Assembly (NCBI RefSeq): GCF_900099765.1
Contig: NZ_FNDX01000015.1
Location: forward strand, 47,452-111,451
DNA: 64,000 bases
From: Paenibacillus typhae
Lineage (GTDB): Bacteria; Bacillota; Bacilli; Paenibacillales; Paenibacillaceae
Direction of reading: 5' to 3'
Shown here: one piece after another, positions 62,589 to 64,000 of the stretch
Layout of the letters: every line of letters begins with the position of its first letter
Numbering within the stretch: position 1 is the first letter of the stretch
Made by a program: the position numbers and the translations under genes
The notes under the pieces: model-generated
Database searches by the model: none
Seen by the model: only the letters and a program-made list of their open reading frames with translations
Told to the model about the DNA's origin: nothing

Positions 62589-63398
62589 ATGAAAAAAATT
62601 TATTTCATGCTGTTAACATTGTTCGTAGTTGTCACTTCCGTTCAGACAAGCACAGCTTCAGCTGCAACTGCAGACTCAAGCTGGTTGAATACATCAAAGC
62701 TCGATCAAGGTGTTGTTGCAGTATCCTATGATGTACCTGCTGACAAGCGTATCAAGGTTATGATCACCAAAGACGGCAACAGCTACACTTACAATCTCTA
62801 TGCTTCCCAGTCGACAGAATCCTTCCCGCTGCAACAAGGCAACGGCACTTATAAAGTATCTGTTCTTGAGAACACAACCGGTAACAAATATAAAGTGGTA
62901 TCTTCCGAAGATGTTGAGCTTAAACTCAGCGATGCCAACGCCGTATACTTGAGCTCCGTACAGAACGTGAAATGGACCTCTTCCGATAAAGCAGTAGTGA
63001 AAGCTAAACAGCTTACAAAAGGCTTGACTACAGATGAAGCTAAGGTAAAAGCGATCTATAACTACATCGTAGCAAATGTTAAGTATGACAATGCATTGGC
63101 TGCTAATGTAACACCGGATTATATTCCTAACAACGACAATACACTGCTCTCCAAAAAAGGCATCTGCTATGACTATGCTTCCTTGTTCGCTACTATGCTG
63201 CGCAGTGAAGGCATTCCAACAAAGCTTGTAATGGGTAACACCAGCTATGTATCGACCTATCATGCTTGGAATGAAGTTCTGCTTAACGGCAAATGGGTAA
63301 CAATTGATACTACAGTTGACGCAGGCCTGGCTAAGAACAACAAAGACGTTGGGCTGACTAAAGTTGCGAGCAAATATAGCGCTGCTAAATTCTACTAA
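62589..63398 (+). CDS. Secreted transglutaminase-like protein under c-di-GMP riboswitch control
   Basis: 269 residues. A signal peptide (about 1-26, ending ASAA) indicates export. A beta-rich N-terminal part (about 30-125) precedes a transglutaminase-like core with the triad Cys193 (KKGICYDYASLF), His225 (STYHAWNEV) and Asp240 (WVTIDTTVD). There is no LPxTG or other wall anchor. Domains of this type are usually cysteine proteases or cross-linkers; the target is unknown. Two tandem c-di-GMP aptamers in the leader suggest a role in biofilm or the motile-sessile switch. AAGGGAG lies 8 nt before the ATG, and a strong terminator follows. Confidence 0.9.
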   Translation: MKKIYFMLLTLFVVVTSVQTSTASAATADSSWLNTSKLDQGVVAVSYDVPADKRIKVMITKDGNSYTYNLYASQSTESFPLQQGNGTYKVSVLENTTGNKYKVVSSEDVELKLSDANAVYLSSVQNVKWTSSDKAVVKAKQLTKGLTTDEAKVKAIYNYIVANVKYDNALAANVTPDYIPNNDNTLLSKKGICYDYASLFATMLRSEGIPTKLVMGNTSYVSTYHAWNEVLLNGKWVTIDTTVDAGLAKNNKDVGLTKVASKYSAAKFY

Positions 63399-63422
63399 GA
63401 ACGAAAATAATACGGTAATATG

Positions 63423-63463
63423 GAGACAACCTGCTAATATAATTTAGCAGGTTGTCTTTTTTT
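63423..63463 (+). terminator. Rho-independent terminator
   Basis: The perfect 13-bp stem GACAACCTGCTAA / TTAGCAGGTTGTC with a 6-nt loop and seven T. Confidence 0.9.
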
Positions 63464-63474
63464 AAATTAAGGGG

Positions 63475-63504
63475 TTGCTTTTTGTCAGTGATGTGGGGTA
63501 TTAT
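63475..63504 (+). promoter_or_regulatory. Upstream rRNA operon promoter candidate
   Basis: TTGCTT, an 18-bp spacer and TATTAT. Confidence 0.5.
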
Positions 63505-63573
63505 AGGTAAGCGTTGTTAGAGCGCGTCAAAGTTTGACTGAAATGGATTGAAAAATGTATTTCAAAAAAAAGC

Positions 63574-63602
63574 TTGCGCTTCTGAAACAAACGTGATATT
63601 AT
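63574..63602 (+). promoter_or_regulatory. Main rRNA operon promoter
   Basis: TTGCGC, a 17-bp spacer and TATTAT, preceded by an A tract (63564-63571) resembling an UP element. Confidence 0.7.
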
Positions 63603-63862
63603 ATAAGAGTTGCTGCTGACGAGAACATCGACAGTGACGACGAGCTTGATCTTTGAAAACTGAACAACGAGTGAGTATCGGAATTCACTTCGGTGATTCC
63701 AAAACTGATGATTTTCACAGCGTCTTGTACGCTTTAGAAATTCATCTTGAGAATGTAAATTCTCGTCAGATGTTTCAAAATGAGCGAATCGCTCTTTTCG
63801 ATAGTTTTCGGATGGTTATTTCCACGAAGTGATTCAAGTGAAGTAACCGCCCGGAAAAACCT
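63603..63862 (+). other. 16S rRNA leader
   Basis: It contains a boxA-like ATCTTTGAAAACTGAAC (about 63650-63666) and several hairpins, including GAGAAT/ATTCTC and GAGCGA/TCGCTC. GGTTATTTCCAC...GTGAAGTAACC, just before the mature end, probably belongs to the processing stem. There is no gene in 63399-63862. Confidence 0.7.
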
Positions 63863-64000
63863 TATTGGAGAGTTTGATCCTGGCTCAGGACGAACGCTGG
63901 CGGCGTGCCTAATACATGCAAGTCGAGCGGAGTTTATCCTTCGGGATAAGCTTAGCGGCGGACGGGTGAGTAACACGTAGGCAACCTGCCCCTTAGCCTG
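63863..64000 (+). rRNA. 16S ribosomal RNA, 5' end only
   Basis: The universal AGAGTTTGATCCTGGCTCAG (63869-63888) is followed by GACGAACGCTGGCGGCGTGC and AATACATGCAAGTCGAGCGG. The gene runs beyond the right edge. The mature 5' end is approximate. The early variable region is consistent with Paenibacillus-type Firmicutes. Confidence 0.98.

Noticed and set aside
63780..63980. A 66-residue open frame across the 16S rRNA start
   Set aside because: It lies in the rRNA leader and the universal 16S 5' sequence, so it is not coding.

Overview
The window reads as chromosomal DNA of a spore-forming Gram-positive of the order Bacillales, most likely Paenibacillus. Supporting signs are strong AGGAGG-type ribosome binding sites with many TTG and GTG starts, a KinB-like sporulation kinase, bacilliredoxin, PbuG under a guanine riboswitch, secreted enzymes with copper-amine-oxidase-like modules, a DUF2935-superoxide dismutase fusion, and a typical Firmicutes 16S rRNA start at the right edge. 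No transposase, prophage, CRISPR array or tRNA was seen. The species assignment is inference.

Layout. 0-9 kb: the end of an EcsB-like permease, a BaiN-type flavoprotein, a sporulation-type histidine kinase, bacilliredoxin, NadE, an alpha/beta hydrolase, AcpS and MutY. 9-16.7 kb: SodA, a cre-like palindrome, a GNAT enzyme, signal peptidase I, QueG, YneF, FolE, a DUF2935-SOD fusion and a membrane-anchored hydrolase. 16.7-22.5 kb: an IclR regulator, a large LuxR-type regulator and aconitase. The IclR gene and acnA carry nearly the same 17-bp palindrome. 22.7-29.7 kb: an amidase_6 protein, Ddl, a small unknown protein overlapping UvsE, an inositol-monophosphatase-like enzyme, another small unknown protein, a secreted SGNH hydrolase and peptide deformylase. 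29.7-38 kb: a stand-alone HemL, an LCP ligase, Bcp, a 1427-residue fused 2-hydroxyacyl-CoA dehydratase activase-type protein and a DinB protein. 38-43.5 kb: a MarR-DHA2 efflux operon with a readable promoter and operator, a WYL regulator, a second MFS exporter and a DedA protein.

43.6-53.8 kb holds a polysaccharide deacetylase, a DUF58-transglutaminase pair, guaA and pbuG. This matches the remembered Bacillus order yeaD-yebA-guaA-pbuG, but a MoxR ATPase is missing upstream and an AT-rich three-gene block (RidA-like protein, membrane protein, Cro/C1-type regulator) sits between guaA and pbuG. pbuG is preceded by an inverted PurBox pair, a sigma-A promoter and a guanine riboswitch.

54-63.4 kb is the most distinctive part. 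Two large GT-C glycosyltransferases, both with lectin-like extracytoplasmic modules, are followed by a tandem hairpin repeat, a GT2 polyprenyl-phosphate glycosyltransferase, a GtrA flippase-like protein and a sortase. Together they look like a three-component surface glycosylation system. Next come two almost identical c-di-GMP-I (GEMM) riboswitches in tandem, the first with an apparent terminator and the second abutting the ribosome binding site of a secreted transglutaminase-like protein. The window ends with a strong rRNA promoter region, the leader and the first about 138 nt of 16S rRNA.
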